DNA of 64,000 nt from Amblyornis subalaris (lineage: Eukaryota; Chordata; Aves; Passeriformes; Ptilonorhynchidae), in assembly GCA_018881555.1 (NCBI GenBank), contig JACAXG010000018.1:1053325-1117324 (forward strand), given 5' to 3'. Below the pieces are notes generated by a model that was not told where the DNA came from, ran no database searches, and saw nothing but the letters and a program-made list of their open reading frames with translations. Shown here piece after piece: positions 50,101-61,852 of the stretch (its first letter is position 1; each line of letters starts with the position of its first letter). The translations under genes and the position numbers were made by a program.

Positions 50101-50369
50101 TACAGAATGTGTAATGTTCTCCACAGCATATGCTCATACCCCTAAAAGTTTAAGGCTAAGCCTAGGTTTAATTTATAAGGGGTTTATCTCCTGATTTCCT
50201 TTCTTCTTTTTTTTTTTGACTCCTCGTTTTTCTTCTCTCCCCTTTAAGGCTATTCTACTACTAACCATAACTCTGAACTAACACTTTGATTTGCAGGCTC
50301 ATACATGTCAAACAGTACTCAATATACTTTTGTCACTTTTCCTGTGAGTCACTGGAGGCAAACCCAATG
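47105..50369 (-). other. TBC1D14: probable TBC1D14 3' UTR
   Basis: Follows the TBC1D14 stop codon on the - strand for about 3.3 kb without other gene evidence. It ends near a canonical AATAAA on the - strand at 47124-47129 (+ strand TTTATT in GACTTTATTTAAC). A long 3' UTR is normal for this gene in vertebrates. The extent is inferred. Confidence 0.55.
47124..47129 (-). terminator. TBC1D14: candidate poly(A) signal of TBC1D14
   Basis: Reads GTTAAATAAAGTCATG on the - strand. It is the last strong AATAAA before the divergent CCDC96 remnant. Confidence 0.5.
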
Positions 50370-50435
50370 TTAACGTTTGAGTGAAGGACTTCCTTTTTCC
50401 ATTTCCCGGTTATCTTTCTGCAGAGCAGCCAGTAT
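50370..50435 (-). CDS. TBC1D14: TBC1D14 last coding exon
   Basis: The acceptor AATGTCTAG precedes it. It encodes [21 protein letters not shown] and TAA (21 codons plus stop). Too short to stand out as an open frame; identified by its match to the vertebrate TBC1D14 C-terminus ([18 protein letters not shown] in human). Confidence 0.93.
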   Translation of the reverse strand: MLAALQKDNREMEKGSPSLKR

Positions 50436-53400
50436 CTAGACATTTTAAGAAATGAGAGAGAAGAAAACCATTAGACTTTAAAAATTACTCAATAATTAAT
50501 TGATGAAGAGTTTCCAATTAAATCTGAGCAATGCTGTTTTAACTCTTTAATTAAATTTACAGAGCTTCTCCACTGACAAAGACCTCACCTGTAAGTTCTT
50601 GTGGGAGGTTTAACAAAGGTTAAAACTCTGTCTCTCCCCCAACACACACTTTTGAAGCCTTTTATTTGGGGTACTTTGCAAAATAGGACCCCCCTCTCTC
50701 CTTCCCCACAAGAGAAGCAGCAGCAGGCTGAGGCTGAAAAATGTTCTTGAGGAAAGAAACAAAGCTGCATCTGTACTTATGATCAAGGCCAGAAGTCAAA
50801 TGCCAACTACTCTGTGATGAAAGCGGTGTCAGGGAGCACACGTCGTCCGTGGGGGCACTCAGGTGGGAGCACTGGCTGTGCTCCCTCTCACACGAGATAA
50901 GGCTCAGAAAGCTACAAGCCACTCCTGCTGTGAAGGGCAGAAATCCTCATCTCAGAAAGCTGGCAATCCCCAGCATCTACAGGCACTACTACCCCAGGAA
51001 AGAACCATAAACACCCAGTTGCCCCAGCCACTATGTTTAACATCACCTTTTGGTTTCTCTGCAAAAAAGAATTGGATAAAATGGGCAGAGCTGTATTATG
51101 GAATGATTCAAAAAGTGGGCTGTACTGCTGCTTTGAGCAGAAGAAAAAAAAAGGGGGGGGAGTTTCCACTCTCCAGCATGAATGGTTGTTACAGCCACTT
51201 AACGATTTCCACATTCAGGTGACATATTTTTTCTTTAAACTGGAATTTAGCTGAAATTACAGTGATGAAACAATTTCTGAAATCACATGCCAAATCCCAG
51301 TAAAGAAATCAGAGATGCAATCAGTTCTCTAGAGCCCAAAATTAGGCAGAGATCTTCAAGAAGATTAAGATGACTGTATGATAATGTGTCCTGACAAATA
51401 GGCATCTTCTCCCAAAGAGTGAATTTCTGCTTTTAAGTATCGAGCTGTAATGTTGCCAGCAGCCTTTGTAATTAATAAATTTTAAAAGCTGTGTGATACT
51501 TTACTTCATAAATTTCACTCAATATTTCAATTTTGAATGTTGACTGAGCTCTCTCTTTCCAGAAGAGATTAAGTTCAGGGAATCCACTCACCTCAATGTA
51601 TGCTAAAAGCACGGAGTGAGCTCCACAGTCCTACCTACCTGTAATATCAAACACTAGCTCTGCTAAAAGCTTCTTCCAGATGTTGCCAAACCCAATTTTC
51701 ATGAGTAAAGCACAATCATCAGTTACCAAAGATTGACATCCTCTTTACCTGAGCCCATTTTTTGTTTCTACTTTGCATCTGAATGGCAGCAATAGATGTG
51801 AAGAATTCTTCCGAAGGCAAGTCCTCTGGTAGCTTTGTTAAAAACTGGGCTATATGAATGAAGTCCATTTTGGTCAAAATATCTTCAAAAAGTTTTAGTA
51901 TTCCCAGCGCTGTACGGAACAAGAACTCCTCTCCGTCACGGCAGAACACATCCCAGACACGACATGCCAAGTCTAGTGGCAAAGATTTGCTGTACAATGT
52001 GAATATCCTAAAAAGCAGAACAAAATTTTCAGAGTTACTGGACAAGAAGTCTTGGATACTCAGAGAAGTACACACACCAATTATCAGTAAGTTTGAGGCT
52101 TCTCAAATATTTATAATTCAATATTCCTTTTTATATTTCAAAAGTACTTCTGCTAGTTGCAGCATACCAACCCATAAAACAGTATAAAACTGTATGACAA
52201 TTAAGGCATCTTGCTATCAGCCTGGGTCTCCAAGTTTGATTTTCCTGGATCACACCACAAGAAACAATATATCTGGTTTTACACTTGGCATGCACTGACC
52301 ACAGGTACAATCAAAGGCCTATTTAATCATTACTTCAGAGTTGATTTATGCCATTTTAACACAAAAAGCTGAACCTTAAGACAAACTGTAAAGGGAATTT
52401 TGTGGTTCAGATAAAGGAGATGTGTAAAATTAACTCATGTTCCAGGCTTGATTGACTGGCAAATAATAACAGCATGAATTTTGGAGGAAATATCAGCTGA
52501 AATTCCCTTGAGTTGAGAGAAACAGGCAGGAAGTCCAAGAGAAGGTGTAGAGAGCTGTGGTAAGTTGGTTGCTCTGCGTGCCTGGATGGATGTGATCCCC
52601 AAAGAGAAAGGGCAATACCAGAACCAAGAAGCTCCTCCCAGCTGCTGAAACTGTTTTCTCATTAACTACCAAGAGCACATTTCTTCCTTCACCAAAATGC
52701 TGACAGCCTTGCAGGCAGGAACAAAATTGTTCCCTGCTCTCTCCTTTATCCAACACTTCATTACACAGCAGAGTGTGAGCACTGCTACCAACAATGACCT
52801 AACAGCAAGTGATGAGAATCCTAAAATCAGTTTACAGTATGTAAGGGAAAAGAGTTACAGTGGTTTTTTCCTTCAGAATTCTAGGAGAACTTTTCCACAG
52901 ATGCACTGTACAAAAATCTCTGTAAAACTGCAAAGAATTCTCTCCCCGGCAGAGGTCAGCAAAGGCTCAAATTTCAATCAAACCTTTCCACAGCTTTTAA
53001 CAAAAAACTTTTCAAGTATGCTGAATTGAACAGTAGTTCTCATGTGTTTAAAACTACCCCATCCCCTCCAATTTTTTATTTAGGAAATTCGGATTTACAT
53101 TAAAAAATAAAACGGAACAGCTATATACACACGCATATATGGGTATAGAATATGAAGTAATGTATTTTCATGGCAAATTCTAATAATCAAAAGTTTTCTG
53201 CATTATCTGCTTTTTCTTATATAAGATTATGTGTTGTCAAGTATACAGCTGTGTGAATCAGCACTTTGGAAAAAAGGGAAAATATATCTGTTTTAGAAGC
53301 ATCCAGATGAAACTAACATTTGCACAAATTCAGGTGCCAAGTGAATTGCAAGTTTATGACCTTTAGGATTTCACAGGGGTTTTTTTTCTATTTTTTACAT

Positions 53401-56400
53401 CTCATTGCAATCTTTTTATAACAAGCGAGAACATTTTAAATCCTTTTCACCAAAGAGCCATATTAGAATTATAAAAATAAAGATTTATAAAGACATATAA
53501 AATTATAAAAACAAGAGGTATAAGTCTGGGATGAAAAAACCACACACTTCTTCATCATACATACATGAATGTGTGTAAGAACAGCACAATAAAAGCTCCT
53601 TCTTCGGGTTATTGGCCCATCCTGCACTGCAGATTTCGGACGCTCTTTCAATCTTTTCATACAGTCACATGCCACATAAAATTGAATTGCCACAGAATAC
53701 CTACATGGCTTTTTTTTATACACATATGCACAGGAAACAGCAACAACTATTCCATTTAAAAGGAACAGTGTAATAGGAAGCAATTCAACTGACTCCTTTC
53801 CTGGTCACCAAGTAGCAGGCAAACACCCAGCCAGAAGCGAGTCCTGGTTAAAGGTAAGTAACAATGCCAACTTCTATGACCCGTTTTTATTCACAAAAGC
53901 AATTCTGTCATCATTCAGACCTAACCTGAATAACCCATTTGTATTTAATCTCCAACTATGCAGAAAATTAACTGTCAGAAGAAAGAACTACTTATTAGAA
54001 TACTACTTTTGTATGAAAAGATTTACTCGCATCAAAAAAGCTGTCACATCAAATAAGGTATTTGCCATTGAGCTCTTCATAATTTGGAAGGAAGCGCCAT
54101 TTGCAGGAACCTAAGGCAATTAACTTGCATTAATACTCACATGAAACTGATGCATCAAGCCTAAGAGCAGAGACTGGGCCCCCTAGAATAAGCAGTGAAA
54201 CATCCGTAGGAATCACTGCTAAGAATGGACACAGCATTACACCCCTTTGAACATTTCCTACTGAAAGACATTTTTTATTAGACATTTGAGCTACCGGTCT
54301 GAAAGGCAGCTGAAATTTATGAGAGGAATAAAGCAGCTGCCACACTGAAGCAATTCCAGCAGTGGCTCTCAGCAGCACTGGCAGACTCCTTGCACATGAC
54401 CTGCTCTCGCTGTACTGCAGGATGATTTTCTGTCTGCAGCCCTCTTCCAACCCACTCTAAGTTGCAGGTGCAGACACACAGGTTACTCACACAGAGATGT
54501 CCAGTATCAGAGCAATGAAGGTGCAGGCTACTGGCCTCTCTCTGGAAGAGGGAAAAGAGAAGCACCAGATGCTCCTGCTCCTCCCCCAGCTCTGCTTATG
54601 ATCAAAGTGTACTTTGAGGTGGATGCATGAAGTCCTGGCTGGTTTGCAGTTCACAGGGAAAGCATACAACCATAATGTCATCAAGAAAGCAAAGCACTGC
54701 TACCATGACAATCATAGGCTCCATGCTTTTTTTTCCTTTGCTTTTTCTTCCCCCACTCCCCTTTTTTCTCTTTTATTTCTTTTTTTAATTAAAAAGTCTT
54801 TATAAGATATTGTTAGCAAGAGCAATGCAGACAGGCAGGCCAGATTTCAGACTGGCAACTCACAAACAACACTGATGCAAATCAGATCTTATGTGTTCCT
54901 GCACTACACATTCTTTGCCTGTGCCTGTAGATTTTAAAATCATTACAGGCTAAAAAAAAATGGGAGTGTTTACTTTGTTTCTTATTTTGAAAAAAAAGAG
55001 TAAATACTATTTAATATAAAATGCTGATTGCAACAGAGCATTTTTTGGGGGGAGTGGAGAGTTACTGGCATGACATTGGCTATGCTTTTCTTAAAGTAAC
55101 AGAGAGCAAGCTTATAAATACTTTACTGGAAGTGCCCACTAAAAACGGCCACACAAGTGGCTTGGACCTTTATCATAACAAGCACATGGTGTCAATAGAA
55201 AGTTCATGTTCACGGAGCACAGTCACAGTCCATGTAATACTAAAGAACCACTGATCAATCCATCAGAACAAACACAGCCCTTGGCTACAATTATTGCCAA
55301 AATCATTTTTCTGAGTAGGGATAAAGAGGTGTTTGTATAGCAGCAGCAGGCCATAAATAGACAGCATGTGTCCTTGGCAAATCCACATTCTACTCTGCTC
55401 ACAAGAGCCTGCAGAACATCAGCTGACAGAGTGAGAGGCCAAAACTGGGCTATTCAGACACACTATTTCCCCTCTGTTCTTTGTGAGCCTGACTGCATGT
55501 TGCTCTTTACAGCTCTTTCACATTTTATCACCTTTACACTCATCAAAAGAAGTAAAACCCCGTATAGCTTTTGAATTCTTTCTGTGAGATTTATCACTTG
55601 GAGTTTGGGATTAAAGCACATGGGTCCTTTTTAAATGAGATGTCTTACTTGTGGCAGGTAATAATCTGATAATCATGTCACAGTACCTTTTAATTAAACT
55701 GTTCATTCCTTGGAGTTTTCCAGAAGGCAGTGGTGGAACTAAACTGGCAGGGGGGGGCCCCCTAAATCCTCTACAAGCTCCAAGAAAACCCAGAGCAGCA
55801 GTGTAGCACCTGCACAGCTGAGCCCAGCAACAGCATTTCTTTTTCTTAGAACATGTCCCTTCAAAAATTATTTGGGCACACCAATTTTACTGCTCTTCCC
55901 TGCAGCGTGGGTTACAGGAAGAAGCACAAAGGAGACCAGTTGATTCCACTGTAACTGTGGCCGGAGCAGGAGGGTTTCCCAGCAACTGGTCTGTGCAGCA
56001 CTGGCTACCAGAGCCCTCCCAGAGCTGGCACCAGCTGAGATTTACTGCACACATGCCTGCACAGTAACCACACCAGCCACTGGAATAGCAGCAGGCATCC
56101 CTTTGGAGCCCAGAACAAGTGTTCATTTAAATAGAAGTAATGCTGGAGCAAGGCTATTTCACAGAGATTTTTACCTACAAGCAAAAAGTCTGTCTACTCA
56201 AAGCGACACCGTACCATATTCTTCCCTGACTTTAAACACACTTCAGCCACACTGTTAGTGGCAATTTAAAGAAAAAAAAAATCTAAATCTGCTTCCTACA
56301 GGATCAAAGTATTTCGAAGTAGAAAGTAGGTATAGGCATGCACACACGTGTATACATACACTTACATATATATATATATTCACATATATATTTAAATAAG

Positions 56401-59400
56401 ATACATATGTTTTACACAGTTCAATACAACCTGCACTGTCTGGCAAAATTAAGGACAGAGTGGTAGGAGCTGTGTAGCTCAAGACAAGTGTGAAAAAATT
56501 TAATACAGTATTGGGCAGGTCTACCTCGAATAGCCTACATTGCTGTGCAAGATCATGGTGTTGTAACTCTCTAGGGATGGGAAGGAACACAGTAAATTGT
56601 CCTTGGAATTAAAATAAACAGTTTGATTATGGATGCAGGTAGTCGGCAATAAATGCTAATTGTCAGTTCACTGATAAAACGACCTTGAGAAGGGCCATCC
56701 ACAGTCACTCATGACTGAAGTTTCTTTCAAGTGCTCTTAACAACACACACAGAGGGAACAAAACTGGGACTTGATGTGCCTCAAGACTTCAACACTTCAA
56801 CACAGACTTCATCACTTTAGTTCTTTGCTTACAAGTCAGTCATTTTTTCATTATGGGTTGTTTTGGTTTTGTGTTTGGTTTTTTCCCCTATATATGTGCT
56901 AAGAGAGAACAACTGATCACATAAATGTTTACTCAAGAAAATACAATAAAGAGTATTCTATCAAAGCAAAATTGCTGAAGGGAATGTGAACCTTCAACCT
57001 TCTGTCAAAACAGTTTTTTTCTAAATCCCTAATTTCTGGTATTGTTCCTCAGAATTTCTTCTTTACAATGTAAGGTTAGACAATAGCATGATATTAACAT
57101 GCCTGTACTATGAGGATGCTCAATTTTAGTTTCTCATACATAACAATCATTTATGACAGCATCATATTAAACTAGTAATCCATAGGATCACAGAATATCC
57201 CAAGATGGAAGGGATCCACGAAGATTATTGAGTCAGATTCCTGGGCCTGCACAGGAGCCACTCCAAGAATCATATTATGTGCCCGACAGCATTGTCTGAA
57301 AGCTTCTTGAACTCTGTCAAGCTTGGTGCTGGGACCATTTCCCTGGGGAACCTGTTCTAGTGCCCAACCACCCTCTCGGAGAAGGACCTTTTCCTAAAGT
57401 CCAACGTAAATTGCCCCTGACACAGCTCTGTGCACTGAGCATTAGAGAGAAATCAGTGTCTGCCCCTCTTCCTCCCCTCACAAGGAAGCTGTAACTGCAA
57501 TGAGGTTTCCCCTCAGTCTCCTCCAGGCTGAACAGACCAAGTGACCTCAGCTGCTCCTCACACGGCTTCCCCTCAAGGCCCTTCACGGTCTTTGTTGCCC
57601 TCCTTTGGACACTCTCTAATAGTTTAATATCTTTCTTACATTGCAGTGCCCAAAACTGCACACAATATTCAAGGTGAGGCTGCCCCAGTGCAGAGCAGAG
57701 CAGGACAATCCCCTCCCTTGCCTGGCTGGTGATGCTGTGCCTGATGCCCCTCAGGTTGGCCCTCCTGGCTGCCAGGGCACTGCTGACCCATATTCGACTT
57801 TCCATCCACCAGGACCCCCAGATCCCTTTCCACGGCACTGCTTTCCAGCATCTCATTCCCCAGTCTGTCTATAGGGTTGCCCTATCACAGGTGCAGAATC
57901 TGGATAGGATACTGTGTAGTATCAGAGTATCAAAATCTTTACTGAGTCTAAACATATTACATCAACTAGGTGGGTAACCTTGTCGCAAAAGGAAATTAAG
58001 TTTGTGAAGCAGAACTTTTCACCTTGCGAACCTGTGCTGGCTGTGACTGATGACTGTGCTGTCCTCCAGGTATCTTTCAATACCTCCCAGAATAACCTTC
58101 TCCATAATTTTACCAGTCACTGTAGTGACACTGACAGGCCTGTAATTTCCAGAGACACCCAGGTTGCCCTTCTTGAAAATCTGGATGTTTGCCAGCTTCC
58201 AGACAACTAGAACCTCTCCAGATTCCCAAGACAGTTCAAAAATCATTGAGAGATGCCTCCAGATGACATCAGCCAGCTCTTGGAGTATTCTTGGATGAAT
58301 CCCATCAGGCCCAACAGACCATCTGTCTGGAGCAGCAAATCCCACACAAGTTCAGGGTCAATGGGGAATTTATCATTCTCACAGCCATGGTCTTGCAGCT
58401 CAGGGCTCTGGGACCCCCAAAGCACATCATTGTTGTTAAAGACCAAAGCGAAGACAGCATTAAACATCTCTGCCTTGCCTGTGTCCCTGCTTGGGAGGTG
58501 ACCATCCTCATCATGAAACAGGCTGATGTTATTTCAGGACTGCTATTGATATTATTGTCCATTAAAAATACAATAACCTGGTGATTTCAGTGTTGTCTAT
58601 CCAGTTACTCTCCCACATGTTTAGAGTCATCTTATTCTGATATCCCTTTTATTAAATTGCTTCCTCCACACACAGGCTTTTCACAATATTGAGGCAATAC
58701 AATTTCAACATCTTTCCTCTTATCACTGAACACCCCAGCCTCTGCTCTCTTTCTTCCTTTCTATCTTATCCTACTACTTTTTCCGTTCTCTGTGCATACA
58801 TCTACTTCAGTTTAATATTCTCAGTCTTCAGTCATAAAATCCTTCTGATGGTATTTCTCCCATTAAATGTTGGGAGAAGTAAGCCTATTCATTACACCCC
58901 GCCTCATTCCCCTACACATGGTGCATTAAAATTTAACCCCAGTGTAACAGCCAAGTCACACAGAGCCCATGTTACACCACCCTCTGTGCAATAGGCATAC
59001 ACAAATCACAGAACTCAAGCAAAGGCAGCACAAGAAGTCCATTTGGAGTTGAATCTAGCNATGGATGTCAAGGACAACAAGAAGGGCTTTCCTGCATCAG
59101 CAGGAAAAAAAGACTCAGGAAAACACGAGCCCACTGCTGAACAGGGCAAGGAACCTGGTGACAAAGAACATGCAGGCAGCTGTGGTACTCACTGCCCCCT
59201 TCATCTCAGTTTTTACTGAGACTTGCCTTCAGGAATCCCAGGTCCTCCAGACCAGTGGAAAAGCCTAGTGTAAGGAAACCCTACCCCTAGCTGAAGGAGG
59301 ATCACATTAGGGAACATTTAAACTGGGCATATACAAGTGTGTCGGGAAACTGTCTGGTGGTGTTGTGAGGCCACTCTCGATTATCTTTGAAACATCCCAG

Positions 59401-61852
59401 TGATCAAGGGAAGTTCCTGAGGACCTGAAGGAAATAAATGTCACTCCTATCTTCAAGAGGTAGAATCCAGGGAACTATAGGCTGGTCAGCTTTATCTCCA
59501 TCCCTGAGAAAGTAATGTAAGAAAAAGTCCTAGAGATTATTTCAAAACATATTACAGGCAAAAAGGTGATTGGGAGAAGTCAGTTTGGATTTATGAGAGC
59601 AAAATCATGCCCAACTAGACTTGATAGCTTATCCAATGAGATGATTGGCTGGAAAGAGGGGAGAGCAATGGACATTTTATGTCTTGATTATAGCAAGGTT
59701 TTCAACACTGTATCCTATAAAATCCTTGTTGATGAACTGATGAAGTATGGATTAGATAAACAGACAGTGAGGTGGACTGAAAACTGGCTGGAACTGTCAA
59801 GCTCAAAAGGTTGTCAATAGTGGCATGAAGTACAGCTTCAAGCCAATCCACTGGTAGTGTACTCCAGGGTTTGACACACATCCAACACTTTTAGATGTCT
59901 TCATTAAGGACCTTGATGATGGGCCAAACTCTACCCACAGCACATTTNCAGGTGATACAAAACTGAGAGGGGTGGCTGATACACCACTCCACAGTGACCT
60001 TGAGACGCTAGAGAAATGAGCCAACATGAGTCCCATGAAGTTCAGCAAAGGGAAACGNCATGTCCTACACCTGGATAGGAAATAAGCCCAGGCACTAGTA
60101 CATTTGGGAAGCCAAATGGCTGCAAAGCAGCTTTGCAGAAAAGGACATGGAGGTCCTGGTGGACACCAAGCTGAATGTGCCTTTGCAGCAAAGATTGCTC
60201 AAAAACTCCTGGGCTGCAGCAGGAACTGCACTGCCAGCATGCCATGACAGGTCATCCATCTACTCAGCACTGACAAGCCAGCTCTGGGCTTCCCAGTACA
60301 AGAGACAATGAATACACTGGAGCAAGTCCAGCTCACCATGAATGTGATGAAAGGCTTGGACATGTGATACACAGAGAGAGGCTGATCAGGCTGGTATTGC
60401 TCTGTTCAGCTGGGAGAAGAGATGGCTTGGACCTAAACGGTTGATAGGAGGATGAAANAACAGAGCCAGACTCTTCCCAGTCGTATCCAGCAAAAGGACA
60501 AGAATCAATAAGCACAAAATGAAACTCAGGGAATTCCATTTCAAACACAAGAAAATAAAAAACTTGTTAACTACAAGGGTGGTTGAACACTGGAACAGAG
60601 TTGCCTGAAGAGACTGTGGAGTCTCCTTCCTTGAAGATACTCAAAATCCAACTGGACAAGGTCCCAAGCTAGCTGCTCTAGTTGACTGCACTTTGAGCAG
60701 TGGGTTTAGATTAGATGATCTCCAGAGGACTGCTCCAATGCCTCAGAAATTCTGTGATCCTATGAAAACTCATGTATTCAAACTTCAAGCTGTTATATTG
60801 GACTGATTTACTTTAAATGTATTTTTGTCGAATAGATCAGCAATATGTTCAGTGCTACCAAGTAGGTCTTGAAGATCAGGGTACTGCCAGTGTGGGTCAG
60901 GTGGAATTGCATTAACAGTATTAATCTCAGGGGAAAAAACCTGCTATTACCACTGGNCATTTATTCTTTTACTTATTTGTCAGACACCTGAGAACAGAAG
61001 AAGTTGCCAACAATGTCAGGGCAAACCAATTTTTCACAAAAAATCTTTCATGTCATCCCAAAACTGACAACAAAGTCTTGTTGAGAAGAGACATTTTAAC
61101 TGCCCCAAACCAAAGTCTGATAGGCACAAATGCAAACAACTCAATTTGGAGTTCCTAATACCACACTGAAATTTGGCAGAAGTGCAAATTAGATATTTGT
61201 CTTTTTTCTTCTCTAAGGGAAATAGAACTAGAATGAAAACGAAAGACAGTTTCACCTAATAAAAAGACTCTAATTGCCTGTCTACTAAGTGGAACAGCTT
61301 TTCTGTAGCTTTGAGTTTTATGTTGTATGGACAAATATTTTAATTACGCTTTTCCTGCTCTGTGCAGGACAAACCATACATATCAAATGCAGACTAGCAA
61401 TACTTTCTGAATAGAAAACCCTGGTACACACCTGTGCATGCAAGAGACAAATTTTCTCAGATCAGTCCAAACAGGCACTAAATATGGATAAACACTGCTA
61501 GACAGCAGTATTTCAAAATAAGCTTCCAACTTAACACAAGCAGAATAATAAAGGTTAGGCAAATGTTAAACATCACAGAAGTATGTAGGAATGATTTGGA
61601 TTGACAACTCAAGAATTGGAAAAATAAAGCCTTTATCTTAGAAGAATATTAAACCAGGTAAGAACATGCCAGTTTCTGTCACGACTGCTGACATGGAGCT
61701 ATATGTTACACACACTTGGTAATTACACTTTCAATGTCTTACCAATCAATTAGATAGATGTCTGGAGTTAAATTATTTTTTTTGAAGTGAGCAAATAACT
61801 TTGGCAGATTTTCTTCAAAGAATACCTCAAATGCGGCAAAGTAAGTCAACAT
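50370..61852 (-). CDS. TBC1D14: TBC1 domain family member 14, three 3'-terminal coding exons (partial gene)
   Basis: The coding exons on the - strand are 61743-61852, 51749-52007 and 50370-50435, all with GT-AG borders and matching phases. Together they give the last 144 residues of an expected protein of about 690. They encode the C-terminal half of the Rab-GAP TBC domain ([60 protein letters not shown]) and the short tail ending [14 protein letters not shown]1D14 binds activated RAB11 on recycling endosomes, works with the TRAPPIII complex and restrains starvation-induced autophagy. The arginine and glutamine fingers of the TBC domain and all 5' exons lie outside the window, beyond 64000. 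The second intron visible (52008-61742) is 9.7 kb and holds two long CR1 copies. Confidence 0.95.
50436..51748 (-). other. TBC1D14: TBC1D14 last intron
   Basis: Roughly 1.3 kb between the two terminal exons. It contains an A/G homopolymer stretch (about 51143-51161). No repeat recognised. Confidence 0.7.
51749..52007 (-). CDS. TBC1D14: TBC1D14 penultimate coding exon
   Basis: The acceptor TGCTTTTTAG precedes it and the donor GTAAAG follows. It encodes [20 protein letters not shown] through [10 protein letters not shown], the end of the TBC domain. Confidence 0.96.
52008..57182 (-). other. TBC1D14: TBC1D14 intron, left part
   Basis: No additional exon seen. Holds pyrimidine-rich runs (54720-54790), a G8C5 run near 55750 and a TA/CA-rich simple repeat at 56341-56396. 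Confidence 0.6.
56341..56396. repeat. CA/TA-rich simple repeat
   Basis: Imperfect CACACACG, TATACATACA and (TA)n runs. Confidence 0.7.
57183..58575 (-). mobile_element. CR1 LINE, - strand, long copy with internal deletion
   Basis: The left end is the reverse complement of a CR1 terminus (GGATCACAGAATATCCCAAGATGGAAGGGATCC). Moving right, the - strand encodes ORF2 C-terminal remnants ([40 protein letters not shown]; 57317-57856). After a jump near 57860-57980 come N-terminal reverse-transcriptase remnants ([40 protein letters not shown]; 58019-58345), and further upstream sequence to about 58575. The middle of the reverse transcriptase, including the catalytic box region, is missing. Dead copy inside the TBC1D14 intron, in the same orientation as the gene. 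Confidence 0.9.
58576..59034. other. spacer between two head-to-head CR1 elements
   Basis: About 460 bases of AT-rich sequence, pyrimidine-rich on the + strand. No feature recognised. Confidence 0.5.
59035..60765 (+). mobile_element. CR1 LINE, + strand, long degenerate copy
   Basis: Runs from ORF2 coding remnants through reverse transcriptase ([38 protein letters not shown] at 59566-59820) to the 3' UTR and the typical end (GATTAGATGATCTCCAGAGGACTGCTCCAATGCCTCAGAAATTCTGTGATCCTATGA). The RT active-site box is gone, and stops and frameshifts are frequent. It is antisense to TBC1D14 and lies in its large intron, head to head with the - strand CR1 at 57183-58575. Confidence 0.9.
60766..61742 (-). 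other. TBC1D14: TBC1D14 intron, right end
   Basis: AT-rich intronic sequence between the + strand CR1 and the internal exon. No feature recognised. Confidence 0.6.
61743..61852 (-). CDS. TBC1D14: TBC1D14 internal coding exon
   Basis: The acceptor TTTCCCAG precedes ATGTTGACT and the donor GTAAGAC follows GATTG. It encodes 36 codons ([20 protein letters not shown]...PDIYLID) plus two bases of the Trp codon that the next exon completes. Confidence 0.95.

Noticed and set aside
55748..55764. G8C5 run as a regulatory palindrome or G-quadruplex
   Set aside because: Only a single G run; not enough tracts for a quadruplex and too short to assign function.
57317..57856. 179-codon - strand open frame as a host gene
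   Set aside because: The protein is CR1 ORF2 C-terminal sequence ([20 protein letters not shown]), so it belongs to the transposon.
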